Shown here: piece by piece, positions 18,209-27,965 of the stretch | How positions within the stretch are numbered: position 1 is the stretch's first letter | Layout of the letters: every line of letters starts with the position of its first letter | Assembly (NCBI RefSeq): GCF_001269905.1 | Contig: NZ_LHVK01000010.1 | Coordinates: forward strand, 124,001-188,000 | Length of the DNA: 64,000 bases | Direction: 5' to 3' | Source of the DNA: Pseudomonas corrugata | Lineage (GTDB): Bacteria; Pseudomonadota; Gammaproteobacteria; Pseudomonadales; Pseudomonadaceae | Position numbers and translations under genes: made by a program | The notes under the pieces: model-generated | Databases searched by the model: none | What the model was told of the DNA's origin: nothing | Seen by the model: the letters and a program-made list of their open reading frames with translations, nothing else

Positions 18209-19132
18209 ATGAAAGCGCCCCGCGTGACCCTTGATCAATGGCGAACGTTGCAGGCCGTGGTGGACCACGGCGGTTTCGCCCAGGCCGCCGACGTGCTGCA
18301 CCGCTCCCAATCGTCGGTGAGCTATACCGTGGCCCGCATGCAGGATCAGCTCGGCGTGCCCTTGCTGCGTATCGATGGACGCAAAGCGGTGCTGACCGAA
18401 GCCGGTGGCGTGCTGTTGCGGCGCTCCCGGCAACTGGTGAAACAGGCCAGCCAACTGGAAGACCTGGCCCATCACATGGAACAAGGCTGGGAAGCGGAAG
18501 TACGGCTGGTGGTCGACGCCGCCTACCCCAGTGCCCGCCTCGTCCGAGCCCTGGCGGCGTTCATGCCGCAGAGCCGCGGCTGCCGGGTGCGCCTGCGTGA
18601 AGAAGTGCTGTCGGGCGTGGAAGAGGTGCTGCTCGAAGGCGTCGCCGACCTGGCCATCGTTGGCTTCAGCATCCCCGGCTACCTCGGGGCGGAGCTGAGC
18701 GACGTGGAGTTCGTCGCGGTGGCCCATCCCGAACACGCGTTGCATCGACTCAATCGTGAGCTGACGTTCCAGGACCTGGAAAGCCAGTTGCAAGTGGTGA
18801 TCCGTGATTCCGGTCGCCAGCAACCCCGGGACGTCGGCTGGCTCGGTGCCGAGCAACGCTGGACCGTCGGCAGCCTTGCCACCGCCGCGACCTTCGTCAG
18901 CAGCGGCCTGGGCTTTGCCTGGCTGCCCCGGCACATGATCGAGCGGGAACTGCGGGAAGGCACGCTCAAGCGGCTACCCTTGGACCAGGGGGGCAGCCGC
19001 AACCCGAGTTTCTACCTGTATTCGAACAAGGAAAAACCCCTGGGCCCGGCCACGCAGATCCTCATCGAACTGCTGCGCACCTTCGATACCGCGCCGCTGG
19101 ATGCGCCGTTCGCCGCCCCTGAACAAGCCTGA
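18209..19132 (+). CDS. LysR-family transcriptional regulator
   Basis: A 307-residue regulator with a typical N-terminal helix-turn-helix (FAQAADVLHRSQSSVSYTVARMQ, then LTEAGGVLL) and a C-terminal effector domain. GAGGAG lies about 5 nt before the ATG. Followed 13 nt later by the alpha/beta hydrolase gene on the same strand, so it may be co-transcribed with it. Targets and effector unknown. Confidence 0.92.
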   Translation: MKAPRVTLDQWRTLQAVVDHGGFAQAADVLHRSQSSVSYTVARMQDQLGVPLLRIDGRKAVLTEAGGVLLRRSRQLVKQASQLEDLAHHMEQGWEAEVRLVVDAAYPSARLVRALAAFMPQSRGCRVRLREEVLSGVEEVLLEGVADLAIVGFSIPGYLGAELSDVEFVAVAHPEHALHRLNRELTFQDLESQLQVVIRDSGRQQPRDVGWLGAEQRWTVGSLATAATFVSSGLGFAWLPRHMIERELREGTLKRLPLDQGGSRNPSFYLYSNKEKPLGPATQILIELLRTFDTAPLDAPFAAPEQA

Positions 19133-19145
19133 CAAAGAGTTCGCC

Positions 19146-19949
19146 ATGGCCTATTTCGCACACGAAGACTGCAATCTGCACTACGAGGAATACGGCCACG
19201 GCGCCCCCCTGCTGCTGGTCCATGGGCTGGGCTCCAGCACCCTGGATTGGGAAAAACAGATCCCGGTGTTATCCGCCCATTACCGCCTGATCGTGGTGGA
19301 TGTGCGCGGCCATGGACGCTCCGATAAACCCCGCGGTCCCTACAGCATTGAAGGTTTCAGCGCCGACCTGATTGCCCTGATCGAACACCTGCGCCTGGGC
19401 CCGGTGCACCTGGTGGGCTGGTCCATGGGTGGCATGATCGCCTTTCAGTTGGCCGTGGATGAGCCCGGGCGGGTCAAGAGCCTGTGCATCGTCAACAGCG
19501 CGCCGCAAGTTAAGGTCCGCACCCTGGACGACTGCTGGCAGTGGTTCAAGCGCTGGAGCCTGATGCGTATCCTCAGCCTGGAGACCATCGGCAAGGCTCT
19601 GGGGGCCAAGCTGTTTCCCAAACCCGATCAGGCGGATTTACGCTTTGAAATGGCCCGGCGCTGGGCAAAAAACGACAAACATGCTTATCTCGCCAGCTTC
19701 GATGCCGTCGTGGGCTGGGGTGTCCAGGAACGACTTTCGCAGGTGGCCTGTCCAACCCTCGTCATCTGCGCCGACCATGACTACACCCCGGTGGCACTGA
19801 AAGAAGCCTATGTAAAACTGCTGCCCGATGCACGGCTGGTGGTCTTCACCGATTCAAGGCACGCTACTCCGCTGGACCAACCCGAACGCTTCAACCAAAC
19901 CCTGCTCGACTTTTTGATCGCAATCGATTCCACCACCCAGGATCAATGA
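19146..19949 (+). CDS. Alpha/beta-fold hydrolase
   Basis: A 267-residue serine hydrolase. The oxyanion region HGLGSSTLDW, nucleophile elbow GWSMGG (Ser about 93), acidic residue region CADHDYTP and catalytic His in DSRHATPL are visible. ATG 19146 after AAAGAG fits better than the upstream in-frame Met inside the LysR gene. Substrate unknown; the family includes esterases and C-C hydrolases. ppiA starts 4 nt downstream, so translation may be coupled. Confidence 0.9.
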   Translation: MAYFAHEDCNLHYEEYGHGAPLLLVHGLGSSTLDWEKQIPVLSAHYRLIVVDVRGHGRSDKPRGPYSIEGFSADLIALIEHLRLGPVHLVGWSMGGMIAFQLAVDEPGRVKSLCIVNSAPQVKVRTLDDCWQWFKRWSLMRILSLETIGKALGAKLFPKPDQADLRFEMARRWAKNDKHAYLASFDAVVGWGVQERLSQVACPTLVICADHDYTPVALKEAYVKLLPDARLVVFTDSRHATPLDQPERFNQTLLDFLIAIDSTTQDQ

Positions 19950-19953
19950 ACCC

Positions 19954-20508
19954 ATGCTGAAAAAGATCGCCCTCGCCGCCGGCTCCATCCTGTTTGCCGC
20001 CAACCTGATGGCCGCACCCGCACCACACGTGTTGCTGGACACCACCAACGGCCAGATCGAAATCGAACTGGACCCGGTCAAGGCGCCCATCAGTACCAAG
20101 AACTTCCTCGAGTACGTGGACAGCGGCTTCTACAACAACACGATTTTCCACCGTGTGATCCCGGGCTTCATGGCCCAGGGCGGTGGCTTCACCCAGCAGA
20201 TGCAACAAAAAGACACCAAGGCGCCGATCAAGAACGAAGCCAGCAATGGCCTGCATAACGTTCGCGGCACCTTGTCGATGGCCCGCACTTCCGATCCGAA
20301 CTCGGCCACCAGCCAGTTCTTCATCAACGTGGCGGACAACGCGTTCCTCGACCCAGGCCGTGACGCCGGTTATGCCGTGTTCGCCAAAGTGGTCAAGGGC
20401 ATGGACGTCGTGGACATCATCGTCAACTCCCAGACCACCACCAAGCAAGGCATGCAAAACGTGCCGATCGACCCTGTGATCATCAAGTCGGCCAAGCGCA
20501 TCGACTGA
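19954..20508 (+). CDS. ppiA: Periplasmic peptidyl-prolyl cis-trans isomerase A
   Basis: Cyclophilin-type prolyl isomerase of 184 residues. Signal peptide MLKKIALAAGSILFAANLMA; cyclophilin core with FHRVIPGFMAQGG and SQFFINVADN motifs, including the active-site Arg and Phe. Assists folding of exported proteins in the periplasm. Begins 4 nt after the alpha/beta hydrolase stop. Confidence 0.95.
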   Translation: MLKKIALAAGSILFAANLMAAPAPHVLLDTTNGQIEIELDPVKAPISTKNFLEYVDSGFYNNTIFHRVIPGFMAQGGGFTQQMQQKDTKAPIKNEASNGLHNVRGTLSMARTSDPNSATSQFFINVADNAFLDPGRDAGYAVFAKVVKGMDVVDIIVNSQTTTKQGMQNVPIDPVIIKSAKRID

Positions 20509-20594
20509 CTGAAGGTACAGGGCAAGCCTGAGCGGCGACGGCGATCCCGCGCCGCTCACAGCAAACAAGGAGCGCCCTGCCCGGGCTGTTTACC

Positions 20595-22427
<1,833 letters not shown>

Positions 22428-22463
22428 AACCTGACTCAACCACCTGTGGCAAGGGGGATTTAT

Positions 22464-22600
22464 CTGTGGCGAGGGGATTCATCCCCGCTGGGCTGCGCAG
22501 CAGCCCTAAAGCCTGACACCTCGGTGTATCAGGCAGATTGAGTTGGATCTCTCTTGGGGCTGCTTCGCAGCCCAGCGGGGATGAATCCCCTCGCCACTGG
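22464..22600. repeat. Long compound inverted repeat between convergent genes
   Basis: CTGTGGCGAGGGGATTCATC followed by CCCGCTGGGCTGC is repeated inversely about 100 nt later, giving a long imperfect stem. The loop holds its own hairpin (GCCTGA / TCAGGC near 22511-22536). It lies between the convergent ABC transporter and acyltransferase genes and could act as a bidirectional terminator. Confidence 0.75.
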
Positions 22601-22621
22601 GGTCCATTTCAGCCAGTGGAC

Positions 22622-23746
22622 TCAGCACTGCCGATACGGCAACGCCCCCCTCGCCTCCTCGGCATACGCCAATACTCCCGCCTGCTCCCGAATAAGGAAA
22701 TCCGCCACCGCCGCTTTCAACCCCGGATGGCGCAAGTAATGCCAGGAGCGGGTAATCACCGGCTCGAAACCGCGAATCAGTTTGTGCTCGCCCTGGGCAC
22801 CGGCATCGAATCGCCGCAAACCTTGGGCAATCGCGTAGTCCATGCCTTGGTAGAAACAGGTTTCAAAGTGCAGGCGGTCGAATTCTGCCAGGCAGCCCCA
22901 GTAGCGCCCATAGAAACTGTCACCCCCTACCAGACTGAACGCCATCGCCACAGACCGTGATCCTTGCCTGGCCAGCACCACGCGAATGGCCTCGGGCATG
23001 CGTTCGGCCAGCAGGCTGAAAAATCCCCGGGTCAGGTACGGAGCCTGTCGGCGCACGGCGTAGGTATTGGCGTAGCAGGCGTAGACAAAATCCCACTGCG
23101 CCTCGTCCAGTTGATGCCCCTCGAACCACTCGAAGTCAATGCCCTGCCCCGCCACCTGTTCGCGCTCCTTGCGCATCTGCTTGCGCTTTCGGGAGCTGAG
23201 TGCGTCGAGAAAATCCTGAAAGTCCCGATAGTCGCGATTATGCCAGTGGTACTGGCAGCCGACCCGCTGCATCCAGTCCTCTTGCGCGGCCAGCGCCTTA
23301 TCGGTGAAGGGATCGGTAAAGTTGATGTGCGCACTGCTTAGCCCTTCGATTTCCAGGTAGCCCGGCAAACTCTTGAGCAACTCAAAACCGTCCTCGACCG
23401 TCGCCGCCAGTAGACGCGGTCCGCTGACAGGGCTGAAAGGCACAGCAGTCAGCAGTTTCGGGTAATAGTCGATGCCGGCACGCTCGCAAGCGTCCGCCCA
23501 GCCATGATCGAACACGTACTCGCCGTAGGAATGCCACTTTCGATAGCTGGGCAATGCGGCGATCAACCGGTCACCGTCCGTGTGCAACAAATGCTCGGGC
23601 TGCCATCCGGAATGCGGGCCGACACTGCCGCTGTCCTCCAGCGCGCTGAGGAAGGCGTGGCGCAGAAACGGCTGGCTCTGCGGTACCAGGGCATCCCAGG
23701 TGCGTGGCGATATTTCAGACAGTCTGTGCAGGCGCTGCAACGGCAT
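22622..23746 (-). CDS. FemAB/GNAT-like acyltransferase (COG3146 type)
   Basis: A 374-residue protein matching the FemAB-like family of uncharacterised peptidoglycan-related or GNAT acyltransferases, with the recognisable DYRDFQDFLDALSSRKRKQ, FYGRYWGC and RRFDAGAQGEHK segments. GGAG precedes ATG 23746; the in-frame Met further upstream lacks a site. Substrate unknown. Converges on the ABC transporter gene. Confidence 0.85.
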   Translation of the reverse strand: MPLQRLHRLSEISPRTWDALVPQSQPFLRHAFLSALEDSGSVGPHSGWQPEHLLHTDGDRLIAALPSYRKWHSYGEYVFDHGWADACERAGIDYYPKLLTAVPFSPVSGPRLLAATVEDGFELLKSLPGYLEIEGLSSAHINFTDPFTDKALAAQEDWMQRVGCQYHWHNRDYRDFQDFLDALSSRKRKQMRKEREQVAGQGIDFEWFEGHQLDEAQWDFVYACYANTYAVRRQAPYLTRGFFSLLAERMPEAIRVVLARQGSRSVAMAFSLVGGDSFYGRYWGCLAEFDRLHFETCFYQGMDYAIAQGLRRFDAGAQGEHKLIRGFEPVITRSWHYLRHPGLKAAVADFLIREQAGVLAYAEEARGALPYRQC

Positions 23747-23935
23747 CGATTCTTCTCCACTTCGCGATTCAGAGCCTCGCAAGTATCGCTTATCACCGCG
23801 AGTTCCACATCTCGCGACGACGACAAGACCTGCCGGAACACGTTCAGAAAAGCCACTGAATCGTCACCGGCGCGCCATCACATTGCCACCACCTTGTCAT
23901 AAACCATCGCGATACTGGCGCCAGTTTTTAGAGCG

Positions 23936-23951
23936 CCGGGTTCTAACCCGG
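23936..23951. promoter_or_regulatory. Palindrome upstream of the porin gene
   Basis: CCGGGTT-CT-AACCCGG is a perfect 16-bp inverted repeat ending 76 nt upstream of the porin ATG. The position is compatible with an operator or a leader hairpin. No regulator assigned. Confidence 0.35.
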
Positions 23952-24027
23952 TCACGGTTTCCGTCCTTCAACGGTCGGTTGTGTCCCGGATGATCCCGTC
24001 ATCCCCTCTCATCCTTCGGAGATTGAT

Positions 24028-25344
24028 ATGCGTCTTGCTTCCACGAAAACTGCGGCGGCCCTGTGCGGGGGTCTGCTGCTGGCCATGAGTGTACCGGCCA
24101 GCGCCGCAGTCGACGCCAAACTGCTCGACATGCTCAAGGCCAACGGTTCGATTACCACCGCGCAGTACACCGAACTGCAAGCCGAACTGGCCCGGGATCA
24201 AAAAGAACAACAGATCGCTCGCCAGGCTCAGCAGGAAACCAACGAACAGATCGCCGCGACCGCGAAGAAAGCCAACGAGCTGAGCTCCTTCGACCAGAAA
24301 CTGGCGTGGGCGGCCAAGACCCAGTTCAAAGGTGACGTGCGCTTCCGTCATGAAACCGTGAAAAACGACGGCGTCTCGAACACCGGTGACCAGGATCGCC
24401 AACGTATCCGCGTTCGTCTGGGTGCCTACAGCGAAATCAACCCGCAAGTGGACACCGGCATCCGCATCGCCACCGGCAGCGACAACGATTCGCGCTCCAC
24501 CAACCAAAGTCTGGACAACAACTTCACCAAGAAGGACCTGTGGCTGGACCAGGGTTACGTCGACTACCACCCGGACGCCATCAAGAACCTGCACCTCGTG
24601 GGCGGCAAAATGCCCCAGCAATGGGTGAGCATGGGCGACATCATCTGGGATAGCGACATCAGCCCCGAAGGTCTGTCGGCTTCCTACAAGTACCCGCTGG
24701 GCGCCAACACCGAATTGTTCGGCAGCGCCGGCCACTACACCCTCAAGGACAACGTGGACGGCGAAGGCAAGCAGTTCCGTCACGATCTGCGACTCTACGC
24801 AGGCCAGTTGGGCGCTCGCTTCGCGATCACTGACAATCTGAAAATGACCCTGGGTGGCAGTATCTACGCCTACGATAACGACAACGACATCAACAACACC
24901 TGCTCGGCCAACAACTGCCGCCTGGCCATCAACGGCAACAGTGCGAACGAACAATTCAAGCTGTATGAAGGCTTTGGCCAGCTCGACATCGGCGGCCTGC
25001 CAATGCCACTGTCGCTGTACGGTCAGGTGGTCAACAACAAGGACGCCAGCAACGATCAGGACATGGGCTGGCTGGTGGGTGCCAAGACCAAAGTCTTCGG
25101 CTTCGGCCTGGACTACAACTATCGCGACGTACAGCGTAACGCCGTGGTCGGTGCCTTCACCGACTCCGACTTCGCCAACGGCTTCACCGGTTCGCGTGGC
25201 AGCAAGCTGAAAGCGAGCTACGAACTGGACAAGAACTTCTCGCTCGGCGCGACGTACTTCATGGCCGATTCCGACTACACCAACGCCACGCTGAAGGACT
25301 CGAAGATCAACACCCTGCAGCTGGATGCTGAAGCGAAGTTCTGA
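24028..25344 (+). CDS. Outer-membrane putative porin
   Basis: A 438-residue outer-membrane protein. Signal peptide MRLASTKTAAALCGGLLLAM ends at PASA. An N-terminal coiled-coil-like segment (about residues 27-90, rich in Gln/Glu/Ala) precedes a beta-barrel with alternating aromatic and polar strands and a C-terminal Phe (AEAKF), the usual outer-membrane insertion signal. Two cysteines (CSANNC) lie in one predicted loop. Belongs to the 'putative porin' family of Pseudomonas; solute unknown. Confidence 0.88.
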   Translation: MRLASTKTAAALCGGLLLAMSVPASAAVDAKLLDMLKANGSITTAQYTELQAELARDQKEQQIARQAQQETNEQIAATAKKANELSSFDQKLAWAAKTQFKGDVRFRHETVKNDGVSNTGDQDRQRIRVRLGAYSEINPQVDTGIRIATGSDNDSRSTNQSLDNNFTKKDLWLDQGYVDYHPDAIKNLHLVGGKMPQQWVSMGDIIWDSDISPEGLSASYKYPLGANTELFGSAGHYTLKDNVDGEGKQFRHDLRLYAGQLGARFAITDNLKMTLGGSIYAYDNDNDINNTCSANNCRLAINGNSANEQFKLYEGFGQLDIGGLPMPLSLYGQVVNNKDASNDQDMGWLVGAKTKVFGFGLDYNYRDVQRNAVVGAFTDSDFANGFTGSRGSKLKASYELDKNFSLGATYFMADSDYTNATLKDSKINTLQLDAEAKF

Positions 25345-25394
25345 TCACCGCTCTACAGCTCGGGCAAGGAAGCTCGACGCGCATCTTTCAACCT

Positions 25395-25449
25395 GACGTT
25401 GCTGCATCGGCCCCATCATCCGTCCGATTCAGCAACGCCAGGCTTTTTT
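25395..25449 (+). terminator. Possible terminator after the porin gene
   Basis: The pair CGTTGCTG (25397-25404) and CAGCAACG (25430-25437), extendable with one mismatch, is followed after a short GC stretch by TTTTTT (25444-25449). The long loop makes this tentative. Confidence 0.4.
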
Positions 25450-25463
25450 CGTTCAGCCGCCCC

Positions 25464-25557
25464 CCTGTGGGAGCGAGCCTGCTCGCGATAGCGGTCTGTC
25501 AGTTGACGGGGATGACGGCTGGCACGGCCTCATCGCGAGCAGGCTCGCCCCCACAGG
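25464..25557. repeat. REP pair
   Basis: Inverted copies of CCTGTGGGAGCGAGCCTGCT and its complement around a 40-nt spacer. Lies between the convergent porin and anti-sigma genes. Confidence 0.9.
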
Positions 25558-25577
25558 GTGTTGTGGTGACTCAAGAT

Positions 25578-25814
25578 TCAGCGTGAATGCCGGCGGCGCT
25601 CGGCGGCGAGTTTTTCGGCGAGGTGATCCAGGTCGGGGACGGGCGGCTCGGGGAGTTTTCTGAGGGTGGCCTGCATCAGCTTCATCTGGCGAATGAAGCG
25701 TCGGCAGTTGGGACAGAACATCAGGTGATGACGGACCATCAAGCGTTCGCGAAAGCTCAGTTGGCCGTCGAGATAATCGCTGGAACGCGCCACTTGTTCC
25801 TTGCAGGTCAGCAT
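25578..25814 (-). CDS. Zinc-finger anti-sigma factor (ZAS type)
   Basis: A 78-residue protein with the H-x3-C-x2-C zinc motif (HHLMFCPNC) and an N-terminal CKEQVARSSDYLDGQLS segment typical of anti-sigma zinc-finger domains. There is no transmembrane segment, so it should act in the cytoplasm, binding the ECF sigma factor encoded just upstream. The genes overlap by 7 nt (ATGCTGA), implying translational coupling. ZAS proteins can be redox- or metal-responsive; the signal here is unknown. Confidence 0.88.
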   Translation of the reverse strand: MLTCKEQVARSSDYLDGQLSFRERLMVRHHLMFCPNCRRFIRQMKLMQATLRKLPEPPVPDLDHLAEKLAAERRRHSR

Positions 25815-26419
25815 TCGCCGGTCTCCTCGAAATGTTCCACGGTCGCGAAGACCTTTAGCCGGGCGCGATGCAACAGCACGCGTACGTTAGAGAGCGAGAT
25901 GTCCAGAAGATTACAAATTTCTTCCAGCTCCAGCCCCTGGCGTTCGCGCAAGGTCAACACGCTGCCTTGCAGTTCCGACAGGCTGAGCAGCGTGTGCTCA
26001 AGGCAATCGCGCAATTCGCTCTCTGTCAGCAGCGCTTCCGGCGTGTCCTGGTGCCAGGCGAACGGCGCCAGCAGCCAGTGGCCATCGGCGGCGAAACGAT
26101 CATCGCCCAATGTGCCATGGGGCGATGGCAGGTCGTCGAGCAACACCTCGCGACGGTTCTGCTTGTAGCGCCCCTTCGCAGCGTTGGCAGTAATGGTCAG
26201 CAACCAGGTCTTGAGACTGGAACGGCCCTGGAAACCACTGAGGTTGCGCACCACCGACAGCCAGGCGTCCTGCACCACTTCGTCGGCATGGCGGCTACCA
26301 ACGATGGCATAAGCGACCGCACGCATCGGGCTCTGGTAGGTGCTGACCAGTTCCTTGTAGGCGCGCTGCTCCCCCGCCAGCAAGCGTTGGAGTAGTTGAG
26401 TGTCGTTGGTGGTAGTCAT
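25808..26419 (-). CDS. ECF-type RNA polymerase sigma factor
   Basis: A 203-residue sigma-70-family factor with region 2 (AYKELVSTYQSPMRAVAYAI, then ADEVVQDAWLSV) and region 4 (LSELQGSVLTLRERQGLELE, then SNVRVLLHRAR) separated by a variable linker that is longer than in most ECF factors. Overlaps its anti-sigma gene. It lies next to a FabH-like gene, matching the PA3285-PA3286 neighbourhood I recall from P. aeruginosa, which suggests but does not prove a link to fatty-acid or envelope stress. Confidence 0.9.
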   Translation of the reverse strand: MTTTNDTQLLQRLLAGEQRAYKELVSTYQSPMRAVAYAIVGSRHADEVVQDAWLSVVRNLSGFQGRSSLKTWLLTITANAAKGRYKQNRREVLLDDLPSPHGTLGDDRFAADGHWLLAPFAWHQDTPEALLTESELRDCLEHTLLSLSELQGSVLTLRERQGLELEEICNLLDISLSNVRVLLHRARLKVFATVEHFEETGEC

Positions 26420-26443
26420 TCAAGCTCTCATATGCCTGACACT

Positions 26444-26477
26444 ATTGTGGCGAGGGGAATTATCCCCTCGCCACAAT
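26444..26477. repeat. Short palindromic REP (GTGGCGAGGGG type)
   Basis: ATTGTGGCGAGGGGA pairs perfectly with its inverse across a very short loop. It lies between the FabH-like stop and the sigma-factor start on the same strand, so it could form an RNA hairpin between the two cistrons. Confidence 0.8.
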
Positions 26478-26496
26478 AAATCCGCTAACAACTGGA

Positions 26497-27618
26497 TCAA
26501 TGTTTGCGCAGGATCACGCTACCAATCGAATACCCCGCCCCAAACGAACTGAGTACCGCAACCGAGCCACTGGGCAAGTCATCCTGGTTCAGGTGGAACG
26601 CAATCACCGAACCCGCCGAGCTGGTATTGGCATAGCGGTCGAGGATCACCGGGGCTTCCTCTTCAGTGGCTTCGCGCCCCAGCAGCTTGCGCACGATCAG
26701 GTGATTCATGCTCAGATTAGCCTGGTGCAGCCAGAAGCGCTTCACTTGCTCGACGTTCAACTGGTTTTCTTCCAGATGAGCGCCGATCAGCTCGGCCACC
26801 ATCGGGCACACATCGCGGAACACCTTTCGGCCTTCCTGGACGAACAGCTTGTCGCGGGTGCCGATGCCCTCTTCCGCGGCGCGGTTGAGGAAGCCGAAGT
26901 TGTTGCGGATGTTATTGGAGAACTTGGTGAGCAGCTTGGTGCTGACCACATCGAACTGGTGCGGCGAGGTCGCCAGGTCCGCTCGCTCGATGATCACAGC
27001 GGTGGCCGCGTCGCCGAAGATGAAGTGGCTGTCGCGGTCGCGGAAGTTCAGGTGACCGGTGCACACTTCGGGGTTGACCATCAGGATCGCCCGAGCCTGG
27101 CCCAGTTGCACGCTGTTGGCCGCGGCCTGGATGCCGAACGTCGCCGAGGAGCAGGCCACGTTCATGTCGAAACCGAACCCTTCGATGCCCAGGGCTTCCT
27201 GGACTTCGATGGCGATGGCCGGGTATGCGCGCTGCAAGTTGGAGCAGGCGACGATCACTCCATCGATGTCGGCGACGGTACGGCCGGCACGCTCCAGCGC
27301 CTGCTTCGCGGCGCCGATGGCCATTTCGCAGAGCACCGACCATTGCTCATTGGAGCGCTCGGGCAGGCGTGGGGTCATGCGCTGCGGGTCGAGGATACCG
27401 TCCTTGTCCATGACAAAGCGGCTCTTGATGCCGGAAGCTTTCTCGATAAACGCCGCGCTGGATTCGGTCAACGCCTCGATTTCACCGCGCTCGATGGCTT
27501 CGGCGTTGTCGGCATTGAACTGCGCGACATAGGCGTTGAAGGATTGCACCAGCTCTTCATTGGAAATGCTGTTGGCCGGGGTATACAGGCCGGTGCCACT
27601 GATGACGACGTTATGCAT
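26497..27618 (-). CDS. FabH-like beta-ketoacyl-ACP synthase III (PA3286 type)
   Basis: Thiolase-fold condensing enzyme of 373 residues, longer than FabH of E. coli (317) and matching the Pseudomonas PA3286 group, which is reported to condense octanoyl-CoA with malonyl-ACP and so feed beta-oxidation products into fatty-acid synthesis. The triad is visible: Cys156 (NVACSSATFG), His298 (WLHQANLSMN) and Asn331 (RYANTSSAGS). ATG 27618 starts the conserved MHNVVISGTGLYTPAN; the upstream Met does not. A perfect operator-like palindrome lies 31-54 nt upstream. Confidence 0.9.
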   Translation of the reverse strand: MHNVVISGTGLYTPANSISNEELVQSFNAYVAQFNADNAEAIERGEIEALTESSAAFIEKASGIKSRFVMDKDGILDPQRMTPRLPERSNEQWSVLCEMAIGAAKQALERAGRTVADIDGVIVACSNLQRAYPAIAIEVQEALGIEGFGFDMNVACSSATFGIQAAANSVQLGQARAILMVNPEVCTGHLNFRDRDSHFIFGDAATAVIIERADLATSPHQFDVVSTKLLTKFSNNIRNNFGFLNRAAEEGIGTRDKLFVQEGRKVFRDVCPMVAELIGAHLEENQLNVEQVKRFWLHQANLSMNHLIVRKLLGREATEEEAPVILDRYANTSSAGSVIAFHLNQDDLPSGSVAVLSSFGAGYSIGSVILRKH

Positions 27619-27648
27619 GGTCGTGTCTCTGATTTGTTCAGGCAGAAA

Positions 27649-27672
27649 GTATTGGTACCGACGTACCAATAC
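27649..27672. promoter_or_regulatory. Operator-like palindrome upstream of the FabH-like gene
   Basis: GTATTGGTAC-CGAC-GTACCAATAC: 10-bp perfect arms around a 4-bp centre, 31 nt upstream of the ATG. Size and symmetry suit a dimeric TetR-family repressor. No such regulator is encoded in the window, so the assignment is inference. Confidence 0.65.
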
Positions 27673-27853
27673 GCAAAGGGTCTTTTCCCATCCTGGGGAA
27701 GCAGACCTGGCATCGCTTTATTCCGATCCGCCCGGGGAATTGAAGCTCAAAACCACGGGACCGGCATTTATAGGCGCGAAGTTTGCCATAAACGCTGGCG
27801 TTTGGCCCATTCTCCCTCAATCAAGACACAAAACCCTTGTGGAAGATGCAAGG

Positions 27854-27950
27854 CCCTGTGGGAGCGAGCCTGCTCGCGATAGCGATCTGTCAGTTGATAG
27901 GGATGTCGACTGACACTGCCTCATCGCGAGCAGGCTCGCTCCCACAAGGG
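27854..27950. repeat. REP pair
   Basis: CCCTGTGGGAGCGAGCCTGC and its inverse flank a 45-nt spacer, in the intergenic region between hrpA and the FabH-like gene. Between this element and the operator palindrome (27673-27853) nothing recognisable was seen. Confidence 0.9.
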
Positions 27951-27965
27951 ATCAATGGTGCTGCC

